Shown piece by piece: positions 16,839 to 25,355 of a stretch of 64,000 bases of DNA. This DNA is from an uncultured Blautia sp. (lineage in GTDB: Bacteria > Bacillota > Clostridia > Lachnospirales > Lachnospiraceae), in the NCBI GenBank assembly GCA_900540785.1, contig UQHF01000010.1:1-64000 (forward strand), in the 5' to 3' direction. The notes beneath the pieces are model-generated. The model worked only from the letters and a program-made list of their open reading frames with translations. It did no database searches and had not been told where the DNA came from. Every line of letters starts with the position of its first letter. Position 1 is the first letter of the stretch. The position numbers and the translations under genes are program-made.

Positions 16839-17806
16839 AATATACAATCGCCGCATTTGCGGCAGGCTTTATATTAGATTTAATTTTCGGAGACCCGAGA
16901 TGGCTTTACCACCCGGTCTGTCTCATCGGAAATGCCATTGCTTTTCTGGAAAAAAGGATTCGGAAATTCTTTCCGAAAACAGAAAAGGGAGAGCTTATTG
17001 GAGGAGCCCTGGAGGTTCTTCTTATCTGCCTTTTTTCCTGTGGTATTCCTTTTCTGATCCTTTACGGACTGCACCAGGTATGTGTTCCTGCAGCCTTTCT
17101 TCTGGAAACGTTCTGGTGTTATCAGCTTCTTGCCACAAAATCGTTAAAGACAGAAAGCATGAAGGTGTATGAAGCATTAAAGAAGGGAAGTCTTGAGGAT
17201 GCCAGATATGCCGTTTCCATGATCGTAGGAAGAGATACAAAGGAGCTTTCCGAGACAGGGGTCACAAAGGCGGCTGTGGAAACCATAGCGGAAAATACAT
17301 CAGACGGAATCATTGCTCCTATGTTTTATATGGTCTTGGGCGGCGTTCCTCTTATGTTTTTATATAAGGGGATCAATACGATGGATTCCATGCTTGGATA
17401 TAAAAATGAGAAATACCTGTATTTTGGAAGAACAGCAGCAAAGCTTGACGATGTGGTAAACTATATTCCGGCAAGGATTTCCGGCTGGCTTATGGCGCTC
17501 TCTTCTGTATTTGCAGGTCTTGACGTAAAAAATGCGGTAAAGATATATAAAAGAGATAGACGAAATCATGCAAGCCCCAATTCTGCACAGACAGAGGCTG
17601 CTATGGCAGGGGCGCTTCGCGTACAGCTTGCAGGAAACGCGTATTATTTTGGAAAACTGTATGAAAAACCAACCATCGGAGATGACCTGCGGAGTGTGGA
17701 AGAAGAAGATATAAAACGTGCAAATAGTCTTTTATATGCAACTGCCTGGTCAGGAGCCATTCTTTTTTCACTGGTATGGATTTTTGTGTACTGGCTGATT
17801 TCATAA
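16835..17806 (+). CDS. cbiB: Adenosylcobinamide-phosphate synthase CbiB
   Basis: A 323-residue membrane protein that attaches (R)-1-aminopropanol phosphate to adenosylcobyric acid. It has several hydrophobic segments and the family motifs LDLIFGDPRWLYHPV near the N terminus, VGRDTKELSETGVTKAAVETIAEN in the middle, and HASPNSAQTEAAMAGALRVQL. Start ATG 16835 overlaps the cbiA stop (ATGA) and follows GGGAGAG. It works with CobD, encoded next, which supplies the aminopropanol phosphate. Confidence 0.95.
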   Translation: MKYTIAAFAAGFILDLIFGDPRWLYHPVCLIGNAIAFLEKRIRKFFPKTEKGELIGGALEVLLICLFSCGIPFLILYGLHQVCVPAAFLLETFWCYQLLATKSLKTESMKVYEALKKGSLEDARYAVSMIVGRDTKELSETGVTKAAVETIAENTSDGIIAPMFYMVLGGVPLMFLYKGINTMDSMLGYKNEKYLYFGRTAAKLDDVVNYIPARISGWLMALSSVFAGLDVKNAVKIYKRDRRNHASPNSAQTEAAMAGALRVQLAGNAYYFGKLYEKPTIGDDLRSVEEEDIKRANSLLYATAWSGAILFSLVWIFVYWLIS

Positions 17807-17819
17807 CAGGAGGATGAAA

Positions 17820-18863
17820 ATGAAACATATTCACGGAGGAAATGTATATCAATATCAGAATTGTGTGGATTTTTCTGCAAACTGCAATCCCCTGGGAACG
17901 CCGGAGCGTGTAAAAAACGCCATAATAGAAAGTCTTTCCCACATAAACAATTATCCGCAGGTGGGCTGCGCGCCCTTAAAAGAAGCCATTGCACAGTATG
18001 AGGGAGTGAAGCCCTCCCAGGTGATCTGCGGAAACGGGGCTGCGGAGCTTATCTTTTCTTTATGTCGTGCTTTAAAGCCGAAAAGGGCGCTTCTTCCTGC
18101 TCCTACCTTTGCAGAGTATGAGCAGGCGCTTACAAGCGTGGACTGTGTCTGCAGCCATTTTTTCCTGAAAGAGGAACGGGATTTTTCTATGGACGATTCC
18201 TTTCTGGAGGAAATTTCAAAAGGGTTTGATATAATATTCTTATGTAACCCTAATAATCCTACGGGAATTTTGACAGACCGGGATTTTCTTATGAAAGTTT
18301 TGAAAAAATGCAGGGAGCATTCTGTGTTTCTTGTGGTGGACGAATGCTTTCTTGATTTTGTAAAAGAACCGGAATCCTACACCTTAAAAGACGTATTAAA
18401 AGAATACCAAAATCTGTTTCTTTTAAAAGCGTTTACAAAGCGGTATGCGATGGCAGGAGTGCGTCTCGGCTATGGACTGACTGCAAACCAGGATTTACTT
18501 CAGAAAATGGAGAGCGTGACACAGCCCTGGAATGTGTCAAGTCTTGCCCAGGCGGCAGGACTGGCGGCATTAAAGGAAACAGAATATGTAAAAGAGGGAA
18601 GAGAAACTGTATTTAAAGAGCAGGAATTTCTGAAAAAAGAGATGAGAGAGCTTGGATTTACAGTCTTTCCTTCAGAGGCAAATTATATTTTCTTTAAAGG
18701 GGAAAGAAATCTTTTTGAAAAATGTGTGGAAAAGAGCGTTCTTATCCGGGACTGCAGCAATTATCCGGGACTGGAAGCGGGGTATTTCCGGATCGCAGTA
18801 AAAAACCATGAGGATAACAAAACGCTTATTCGGGCATTGAAGGAAATAGCAGAAAGGGGATAA
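17820..18863 (+). CDS. cobD: L-threonine-O-3-phosphate decarboxylase CobD
   Basis: A 347-residue PLP enzyme of the histidinol-phosphate aminotransferase fold, which decarboxylates L-threonine phosphate to (R)-1-aminopropan-2-yl phosphate for CbiB. Features are FSANCNPLGTPERV, the substrate loop FLCNPNNPTG, VVDECFLDF and the PLP lysine in LLKAFTKRYAMAGVRLGYG. I chose ATG 17820, six bases after AGGAGG (17808-17813); the ATG at 17814 directly abuts the site. Context separates it from HisC, which it resembles. Confidence 0.92.
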   Translation: MKHIHGGNVYQYQNCVDFSANCNPLGTPERVKNAIIESLSHINNYPQVGCAPLKEAIAQYEGVKPSQVICGNGAAELIFSLCRALKPKRALLPAPTFAEYEQALTSVDCVCSHFFLKEERDFSMDDSFLEEISKGFDIIFLCNPNNPTGILTDRDFLMKVLKKCREHSVFLVVDECFLDFVKEPESYTLKDVLKEYQNLFLLKAFTKRYAMAGVRLGYGLTANQDLLQKMESVTQPWNVSSLAQAAGLAALKETEYVKEGRETVFKEQEFLKKEMRELGFTVFPSEANYIFFKGERNLFEKCVEKSVLIRDCSNYPGLEAGYFRIAVKNHEDNKTLIRALKEIAERG

Positions 18864-18865
18864 AA

Positions 18866-20374
18866 ATGGCAAAGGCGATAATGGTACAGGGAACCATGTC
18901 CAATGCGGGAAAAAGTCTGCTTGCAGCAGGACTTTGCCGTATTTTTAAACAGGACGGATATAAAGTGGCTCCCTTTAAATCACAGAATATGGCGTTAAAC
19001 TCATTTATTACAGAGGAAGGGCTTGAAATGGGACGTGCCCAGGTAATGCAGGCGGAGGCGGCTGGGATCGCTCCTTCTGTTCTTATGAATCCCATTCTTT
19101 TAAAGCCTACAAATGACGTGGGTTCTCAGGTCATTGTAAACGGAGAAGTCCTGGGAACGATGAGCGCCAGGGATTATTTCCGTTATAAGAAAAAACTGGT
19201 TCCCGATATTATGAAGGCATACGAAACACTGGCAGCAGAAAATGACATTATTGTGATTGAGGGCGCGGGAAGCCCGGCGGAGATCAACCTGAAAGAAGAA
19301 GACATTGTAAACATGGGCATGGCAAAAATGGCAAAAGCCCCTGTCCTTCTTGTGGGAGATATTGACAGAGGCGGTGTGTTTGCCCAGCTGATTGGTACAG
19401 TACAGCTTCTTGAGGAAGAGGAGCGGGATATGGTAAAAGGACTGATCATCAATAAGTTCCGCGGAGATAAGACGATTCTGGAGCCGGGTGTGAAAATGCT
19501 GGAAGAAAAAAGTGGGATTTCCGTTGTGGGAGTTGCGCCGTATATGCAGATCCAGGTGGAGGACGAGGACAGTCTCACAGAGCGTTTTGACAAGAATCAG
19601 GAAATCGGCCAGATTGATATTGCAGTGATCCGCACACCGCGAATCTCCAATTTTACAGACTTTAACCCGTTTGAGAGTATTCCGGGGGTATCTCTTCGCT
19701 ATGTAAAAACACCGGGAGAGCTTGGAAATCCGGATCTGATCCTTCTTCCGGGAACAAAAAACACTATGGGCGATCTAAAGTGGCTGCGTGAAAGCGGAAT
19801 GGAGGCTCGTATCTTAAAAGAGGCTTCCAGAGGAACGCTGATATTCGGAATCTGCGGCGGCTACCAGATGCTCGGAGAAACCCTTTCCGATCCTTATGGC
19901 GTGGAAGAAGGCGGTTCTATGAAAGGCATGGGACTTCTTCCGATTGAAACGGTGTTTACAAAAGAAAAAACAAGAACAAGGGTACAGGGAACCATTGGAA
20001 CTATTACAGGGCCTTATGCAGGACTTTCCGGTGCAGAAACAGAAGGGTACGAAATCCATATGGGCGAGACGGTATTAAAAGAAGGGGCAAAAAGCGTTCT
20101 TTCCATTACAGATACAGTCACCGGACAGCAAAAGGCAGACGGCGCATACAGAGACAATGTATTCGGTACATACGTACATGGTGTTTTTGATAAAGAGGAA
20201 TGTGCGGAAGCTCTCGTCCGTCTGATTGGAGAGAAAAAGGGACTTGACGTATCTTCTCTTACAGGCGTGGATTTTGCGGCATTTAAGGAAACTCAGTACG
20301 ATATTCTGGCGGATACTCTCCGCAGGCATCTTGATATGAAGAAAATTTATGAAATTCTGGAACAGGGAATTTAA
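18866..20374 (+). CDS. cbiP: Cobyric acid synthase CbiP
   Basis: A 502-residue glutamine amidotransferase that amidates the b, d, e and g side chains to make adenosylcobyric acid. The ATPase domain has the P-loop-like QGTMSNAGKS (8-17), FKSQNMALNSF and a VGDIDRGGVFAQ motif; the glutaminase domain has the cysteine in FGICGGYQMLG and a late YVHGVF histidine. Length is normal for CobQ/CbiP. AAAGGGG lies before the ATG and only two bases separate it from cobD. Confidence 0.96.
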   Translation: MAKAIMVQGTMSNAGKSLLAAGLCRIFKQDGYKVAPFKSQNMALNSFITEEGLEMGRAQVMQAEAAGIAPSVLMNPILLKPTNDVGSQVIVNGEVLGTMSARDYFRYKKKLVPDIMKAYETLAAENDIIVIEGAGSPAEINLKEEDIVNMGMAKMAKAPVLLVGDIDRGGVFAQLIGTVQLLEEEERDMVKGLIINKFRGDKTILEPGVKMLEEKSGISVVGVAPYMQIQVEDEDSLTERFDKNQEIGQIDIAVIRTPRISNFTDFNPFESIPGVSLRYVKTPGELGNPDLILLPGTKNTMGDLKWLRESGMEARILKEASRGTLIFGICGGYQMLGETLSDPYGVEEGGSMKGMGLLPIETVFTKEKTRTRVQGTIGTITGPYAGLSGAETEGYEIHMGETVLKEGAKSVLSITDTVTGQQKADGAYRDNVFGTYVHGVFDKEECAEALVRLIGEKKGLDVSSLTGVDFAAFKETQYDILADTLRRHLDMKKIYEILEQGI

Positions 20375-20389
20375 AGAGGAGGCGGAAAC

Positions 20390-21031
20390 ATGAAGGTAGA
20401 GCTTGAAAATGTAAAGCCAATGGATATAGAAAAGAGAAGCTTTGAGATCATTACAGAGGAGCTTGGAGATAAGAAGCTCCTTCCAGGAACAGAGCTGATC
20501 GTAAAACGGTGTATTCACACAAGTGCAGATTTTGATTACGCAGAAAATCTTTGCTTTTCTGAACATGCGGTAGAACAGGCGATCGCAGCTATTAAAAACG
20601 GCGCCTGCATCGTAACGGATACCCAGATGGCGAAATCCGGCATCAATAAACGCGCCCTTTCCCGTTACGGTGGAGAAGTTTACTGCTTTATGTCAGATGA
20701 GGATGTAGCGGAGCTTGCCAGAAAAAACGGAACAACAAGAGCAACGGCAAGTATGGATAAGGCGGCAACTCTTGATAAAAAACTGATTTTTGCTATCGGA
20801 AACGCACCGACTGCCCTTGTCCGCCTTTATGAGCTGATAGAGGAGGGAAAATTATCTCCCGAGCTGATCATCGGCGTTCCGGTAGGGTTTGTAAACGTGG
20901 TGCAGTCAAAAGAGCTTATTATGGAGGCGGATGTTCCCTATATTGTGGCAAAAGGAAGAAAGGGCGGCAGCAACATTGCAGCCTGCATCTGCAACGCGCT
21001 GCTTTACATGATTGACAACAGAAGAGATTAA
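20390..21031 (+). CDS. cbiC: Cobalt-precorrin-8 methylmutase CbiC
   Basis: A 213-residue enzyme that moves the methyl group from C11 to C12, giving cobyrinic acid. The catalytic histidine sits in VKRCIHTSADFDYAENL (near residue 44). VTDTQMAKSGIN, FAIGNAPTALVRLYELI and GVPVGFVNVVQSKELI are family blocks. GAGGAGG precedes the ATG. It is the last gene of the operon; its stop overlaps by four bases the end of the convergent MocR gene, and I see no clear intrinsic terminator. Confidence 0.95.
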   Translation: MKVELENVKPMDIEKRSFEIITEELGDKKLLPGTELIVKRCIHTSADFDYAENLCFSEHAVEQAIAAIKNGACIVTDTQMAKSGINKRALSRYGGEVYCFMSDEDVAELARKNGTTRATASMDKAATLDKKLIFAIGNAPTALVRLYELIEEGKLSPELIIGVPVGFVNVVQSKELIMEADVPYIVAKGRKGGSNIAACICNALLYMIDNRRD

Positions 21032-22317
21032 TCCCGGCAGAGGGAGTATAGAAGTTTCAGTGCAGGAAGGAAATCTTCAGAAGGCATGGAGGAGCAGGAA
21101 AGAACAACCGTTGTTTCCTGCTCTTTCTCGTTTAAAAAGGAGAGGGCAAGACCGCTTTGCTCCGCCTTTTCTTTCAGCTCCTGTGCAGAGCCGGAATAGG
21201 GAAGGGTAAGGGCAAGGCTTGTGCCGGCTGCTCCTGTGCGGAGCGGACAGTTTTCTCCGAACACAGTTTTCACATCTTTTTGAAGAGCCTTCAGCTTCTG
21301 GGCGTACAGGCGCTTGAGCTTCCTTGTCTGGGCGGCAAGATGACCGTCCCGTATAAACTGACAGAGCGCGATCTGTTCTGCTTTTGAGGCAGTCTGGTTA
21401 TAAAAGGCTGCCTTTTTTCTGTAGGCTTCAAGAAGGGGCGGAGGCAGCACCATGAAGCTTAACCGGATAGAAGGAAGGAGAAGCTTTGAGAAAGAACCGA
21501 TGTACACCACGTTTTCACCCCCTGCAAGGCTATAAAGAGAAGGGGTTGGTTTTTGAAGATATACAAATTCATTTTCAAAATCGTCTTCTATAATAATGCT
21601 TCCTCTGGCGGCTGCATGGCGAATCAGCTCCAGGCGGCGCTTGACAGGCATGATTTCCCCCCATTTTGTCATGTGGGCAGGGGAGACGTAAATGACATGT
21701 GCATTTTTGCTGCGGTACTGTATCTGAAAACCAAAATCGGAAAAAACGGTGCTTCCCTGGACAAAGGAGGGCGTAGGAAAGGAGACGGTATCCCTGTCTT
21801 TTAAGAGAGGACAGAGGATCTGCAAAAGACTCTGCACGCCTGCTCCGACCACAATGCTGTCAGGGGAGCAGAGAATATTGCGCCGTTCTCTTATATAAGA
21901 AGAAAGAACCTGCCGGAAATCTGCTTCTCCCTGAGGTTCTCCGTAGGAGAGAAGCCGGGAATCCTGGCGGAGGGCGCTTTTCATGTACCGCCTCCATAAA
22001 TCAAAACGGAAACTTTCCCTGTCGGCTCCTGAGGAGGCAAAATCAAAGCGGTACACGGGCGTTTCTTTCTGAGGAGCGCTTTCTTTTTCTTTTCGTTTTT
22101 GTCCCATGTCTGTCACATAATAGCCACTTTGCGCCCTTGCAATAATATATCCGTCCGCCGCAAGCTGTAAATATGCGTTTTCAATGGTAGTGCGGCTTAA
22201 TTTTAATTCCGCCGCGCAGGTGCGAAGAGAGGGCATTTTTGTTCCAGGAGGAAGGCTTCCGTTTAAAATCAGCTCCCGATAGCGGTGATAAACGGTGAGA
22301 TAAAGAGGTTCGTTCAT
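21028..22317 (-). CDS. MocR/PdxR-family transcription regulator (GntR HTH plus aminotransferase-like domain)
   Basis: A 429-residue regulator. Residues 1-70 form a GntR winged helix (VYHRYRELILNGSLPPGTKMPSLRTCAAELKLSRTTIENAYLQL). The rest is a fold-type I aminotransferase-like domain with a PLP lysine in GSFSKLLLPSIRLSF and DDFENEF. MocR regulators of the PdxR type sense PLP and control vitamin B6 genes. The divergent neighbour is a pyridoxal kinase gene, supporting that role. I chose ATG 22317 because AAAGGA lies before it; longer in-frame forms run into the promoter region. Its end overlaps cbiC by four bases. Confidence 0.88.
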   Translation of the reverse strand: MNEPLYLTVYHRYRELILNGSLPPGTKMPSLRTCAAELKLSRTTIENAYLQLAADGYIIARAQSGYYVTDMGQKRKEKESAPQKETPVYRFDFASSGADRESFRFDLWRRYMKSALRQDSRLLSYGEPQGEADFRQVLSSYIRERRNILCSPDSIVVGAGVQSLLQILCPLLKDRDTVSFPTPSFVQGSTVFSDFGFQIQYRSKNAHVIYVSPAHMTKWGEIMPVKRRLELIRHAAARGSIIIEDDFENEFVYLQKPTPSLYSLAGGENVVYIGSFSKLLLPSIRLSFMVLPPPLLEAYRKKAAFYNQTASKAEQIALCQFIRDGHLAAQTRKLKRLYAQKLKALQKDVKTVFGENCPLRTGAAGTSLALTLPYSGSAQELKEKAEQSGLALSFLNEKEQETTVVLSCSSMPSEDFLPALKLLYSLCRD

Positions 22318-22338
22318 AAACTGTCCTTTCAAAAATAC

Positions 22339-22367
22339 TTGATTTTCCATGTTTTGTGAGATACACT
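22339..22367 (+). promoter_or_regulatory. pdxY promoter in the divergent MocR-pdxY region
   Basis: TTGATT (22339-22344), 17-base spacer, TACACT (22362-22367). Just downstream, CTTTAA (22366-22371) and GTAAAG (22398-22403 region) form a loose inverted pair that could be part of a MocR operator, although MocR sites are usually direct repeats. The spacer between the two genes is 102 bases. Confidence 0.5.
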
Positions 22368-22419
22368 TTAAACGTATTTTACACGGTAAAGAAAAGGAAT
22401 ACAAGATGGAGGGAAGAAA

Positions 22420-23280
22420 TTGAAAAAAATAGCAGTGATCAATGATTTATCCGGTCTTGGAAAATGTTCCCTGACAGCGGCGATTCCTGTTATATCTGTA
22501 ATGGGCGTGCAGGCAGTGCCTTTGCCAACGGCTGTTTTAAGCAATCAGACAGGATACGCTTCTTATTTTTATGACGATTATACAGAGCGTCTTGAGCAGA
22601 TAATGGAGGAATGGAAAAAAATCGGTTTTGCGCCGGACGGAATTTATACAGGATTTCTTGCAGGGGAAGCGCAGGCAGAGAAAATCCAGGAGTTTTTAAA
22701 CGCTTTTGCAGGAAAAGATACAAAAATCCTCACAGACCCCATTATGGGAGACAATGGGAAGGCGCACGGATTTTATACGGAAAAATTATGCGGCTGTATG
22801 CGCTCTCTTGTAAAAAGAGCCCATGTGATCACGCCGAATCTTACAGAAGCCATGCTTCTTCTTTGTGGAAAAGAAGAGACGGAAACACAGTGGAAGGTTC
22901 TGGAAAAGGAGGGAGAGGAGGCTTTTTTAAGAGCAGCGGAAACATACGGAAAGCGCCTTTTAAAAGAATACGGTCTTCAGACGGCTGTCATAACAGGAGT
23001 GGAGCACAGAAAAGAAAAGCAGGCGTACATGGGTAATCTCGTATGTGAGGCAGAAGAAAATGTCTGGGTGTTTTCAAAAAAAGAAGGGGGAAGCTACTCC
23101 GGCACAGGTGATCTCTTTGCTTCTGTGTTAAGTGCAGGGCTTGTAAAGGGACTACCTATGAAAGACTGTGCAGAAAAAGCTGCCCGTTTTCTTGAGAAAG
23201 CCCTTCATCAGACTGTGAAGGAAGGAACGGACAGAAATGAGGGCGTATGCTTTGAACCGTATCTGAAAGAATTGTTATGA
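22420..23280 (+). CDS. pdxY: Pyridoxal/pyridoxamine kinase (PdxY-like)
   Basis: A 286-residue ribokinase-fold enzyme phosphorylating pyridoxal-type vitamers for PLP salvage. The N terminus VINDLSGLGKCSLTAAIPVISVMGVQAVPLPTAVLSNQTG (read in two blocks) and the catalytic block GSYSGTGDLFASVLSAGL are typical, with TDPIMGDNGKAHGFY in between. It starts with TTG at 22420, preceded by GAGGGAAG; no nearby in-frame ATG fits. Divergent from a PdxR-like regulator that probably controls it. No terminator of its own is evident; a symmetric hairpin follows in the ABC-F 3' end. Confidence 0.9.
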   Translation: MKKIAVINDLSGLGKCSLTAAIPVISVMGVQAVPLPTAVLSNQTGYASYFYDDYTERLEQIMEEWKKIGFAPDGIYTGFLAGEAQAEKIQEFLNAFAGKDTKILTDPIMGDNGKAHGFYTEKLCGCMRSLVKRAHVITPNLTEAMLLLCGKEETETQWKVLEKEGEEAFLRAAETYGKRLLKEYGLQTAVITGVEHRKEKQAYMGNLVCEAEENVWVFSKKEGGSYSGTGDLFASVLSAGLVKGLPMKDCAEKAARFLEKALHQTVKEGTDRNEGVCFEPYLKELL

Positions 23281-23292
23281 TTTTCCGGCAGA

Positions 23293-23322
23293 GAAAAAGG
23301 AGCCTGCATTACGCAAGCTCCT
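23293..23322 (-). terminator. ABC-F gene terminator overlapping its stop codon
   Basis: Read on the minus strand, AGGAGCTTG pairs with CAGGCTCCT (one G-U) around a short loop that contains the TAA stop of the ABC-F gene, followed by T5. The stop codon thus sits inside the hairpin. Confidence 0.75.
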
Positions 23323-25216
23323 CCCATCTTTCATATAAAGTCTCCAGCTCTTCTAAGACTGCCTCTTTTTCCTGGCTGAGTTCTGTACAGCGGGCAACAT
23401 TAGTACACACGTCAGGAAGTACAAGAGTTTCGTCAATTTCCTTATCTCTCGTTTCGAGCTCTTCAATGCGGGCTTCTACTTTTTTCAGCTCATTTGCAAG
23501 CTTTCTTTTTCTTGCCTCTTCTTCTTTTTGCTGCTGCCAGGTCAGCTTGCTCTCGGAAATATTTTTTACTTCCGATTCTTCTGCCTGGGAAGGGGCATAT
23601 TTTTCTGTCAGCTCATCTTTTTTCTCAAGATAATAATCGTAATCTCCAATGTAATTTACAACTGCCTGATTTGTAAGATCAAGGATCCTGGTTGCAGTCT
23701 GGTTGATAAAGTAACGGTCGTGAGAAACGTAGAGAACCGTTCCTGTATAGCTGTTTAAGGCCTCCTCCAGAATTTCCTTTGAGGCAATGTCAAGATGGTT
23801 GGTGGGCTCGTCGAGAATCAAGAAATTTGCCTCGGAAAGCATAAGCTTTGCAAGAGAAACGCGTCCTCTCTCTCCGCCGGAAAGGGCGGAAATTTCTTTA
23901 AATACATCGTCCCCTGTAAAAAGGAATGCTGCCAGCATGTTTCGGATTTCTGTTTCTGTAAGCGTGGGATACGTATCGGAAATCTCCTGGAATATTGTTT
24001 TCTCCGTGTGAAGCACATGGTGTTCCTGGTCGTAATAGCCGATCTGCACTTTGGAGCCGAGGGTAAATTCTCCTGCGTCCGCCGGGAGAATGCCGTTTAA
24101 AATCTTTAACATAGTGGTCTTGCCTGTTCCGTTATTTCCAATGAGGGCAACCCGTTCTCCACGCTTGATCTCAAAAGAAATATCTGTAAAGAGCGTCTGG
24201 CCGGGAAAAGATTTGGACAGACCCTCCACAGAGAGCACATCGTTTCCGCTTACGAAACGTGGTTCCAGGGAAATCCGCATCTGATTCTGAACTTCCACCG
24301 GCTTATCGAGACGCTGGATTTTATCCAGCATTTTTTCGCGGCTCTCTGCACGGCGTATGGATTTTTCTCTGTTAAAGGATTTCAGCTTTGCAATTACAGC
24401 TTCCTGGTGTTTGATCTCTCTTTGCTGATTTAAGTAAGCTTTATACTGGGCGTCACGAAGCTGTGCTTTTTTTAAGGCAAAAGAAGAGTAGTTTCCGTTA
24501 TAGCTTAAAATATTTCCAGCCTCGATTTCAATTACCTTTGTGACAACTTTATCAAGGAAATAGCGGTCATGGGACACGATCAATACAGCGCCCGGATAAT
24601 TCAGAAGATACGTTTCCAGCCAGGAAATACTCTCCATATCCAGATGGTTGGTAGGCTCGTCAAGAAGGAGAATGTCCGGTTTCGATAAAAGGAGCTTACC
24701 GAGAGCCACTCTTGTTTTCTGTCCTCCGGAAAGGGTTTCAATCTGTTTTGTAAAATCTTCCTCTCCAAAGCCAAGACCTTTTAACACGCCGGTTACTTCG
24801 CTTTTGTACGCATAGCCGTTTTCCAGTTCAAACTGATGATTCAGCCTTGTGTAGGTGTTCATAAGGGATTCCAGCGCCTCGCCGGAAGCGTCCTTCATAT
24901 CCTGTTCCAGGGTGCGCAGGCGGCTTTCCATATCCAGAATATGCTGCTTTGTAGTGAGAAGCTCTTCATATATGGAATGATGTCCGTGTATATCCTGATA
25001 CTGGGCAAGGTAACCGATGTTTTTATCTTTGGAAATGACAACATTCCCGGAATCACAGGGCAGTTCGTCCATGATGATGCGAAGAAGTGTTGTTTTTCCG
25101 GCGCCGTTGTTTCCGATAAGGGCAGCTTTTTCTCGGTCTTCTATATGAAAGGAAGCGTCCTTTAAAATAATTTTTTCGCCAAAGGATTTTGACAGGTTAT
25201 GACATGACAAAATCAT
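23309..25216 (-). CDS. ABC-F family ATPase (ribosome-associated)
   Basis: A 635-residue protein with two ABC ATPase domains and no membrane segment, as in the ABC-F class of translation factors. Domain 1 has Walker A GNNGAGKT (35-42), LSGGQKTRVALGK and LLLDEPTNHLD; the interdomain arm is charged (KAQLRDAQYKAYLNQQ region); domain 2 has GNNGTGKTTM, LSGGERGRVSLAK and LILDEPTNHLD. A C-terminal coiled coil (KVEARIEELETRDKEIDETL) follows. It looks closest to housekeeping YdiF/YfmR-type factors; antibiotic resistance cannot be excluded. The ATG at 25216 follows GGAGG, with a TATAAT -10 at 25252-25257 on the minus strand. Confidence 0.9.
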   Translation of the reverse strand: MILSCHNLSKSFGEKIILKDASFHIEDREKAALIGNNGAGKTTLLRIIMDELPCDSGNVVISKDKNIGYLAQYQDIHGHHSIYEELLTTKQHILDMESRLRTLEQDMKDASGEALESLMNTYTRLNHQFELENGYAYKSEVTGVLKGLGFGEEDFTKQIETLSGGQKTRVALGKLLLSKPDILLLDEPTNHLDMESISWLETYLLNYPGAVLIVSHDRYFLDKVVTKVIEIEAGNILSYNGNYSSFALKKAQLRDAQYKAYLNQQREIKHQEAVIAKLKSFNREKSIRRAESREKMLDKIQRLDKPVEVQNQMRISLEPRFVSGNDVLSVEGLSKSFPGQTLFTDISFEIKRGERVALIGNNGTGKTTMLKILNGILPADAGEFTLGSKVQIGYYDQEHHVLHTEKTIFQEISDTYPTLTETEIRNMLAAFLFTGDDVFKEISALSGGERGRVSLAKLMLSEANFLILDEPTNHLDIASKEILEEALNSYTGTVLYVSHDRYFINQTATRILDLTNQAVVNYIGDYDYYLEKKDELTEKYAPSQAEESEVKNISESKLTWQQQKEEEARKRKLANELKKVEARIEELETRDKEIDETLVLPDVCTNVARCTELSQEKEAVLEELETLYERWEELA

Positions 25217-25297
25217 GGGTATTCCTCCGTTTTTTCTTAAATATCTATATTATTATACAGAAAAATTCCTTTTTTTGAAAGAACAAATTAACTTTAT

Positions 25298-25326
25298 TTG
25301 ACAATAAAATGTCATTTCGGTATAAT
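25298..25326 (+). promoter_or_regulatory. rex promoter with overlapping dyad
   Basis: A consensus promoter: TTGACA (25298-25303), 17-base spacer, TATAAT (25321-25326). The -35 overlaps a perfect inverted repeat TGACA-N6-TGTCA (25299-25314). That is not the usual Rex site (TTGTTA-N6-TAACAA type), so autoregulation is only a possibility. Confidence 0.75.
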
Positions 25327-25355
25327 TGACATAGTATTCTAAGGAGGGAACAGTT

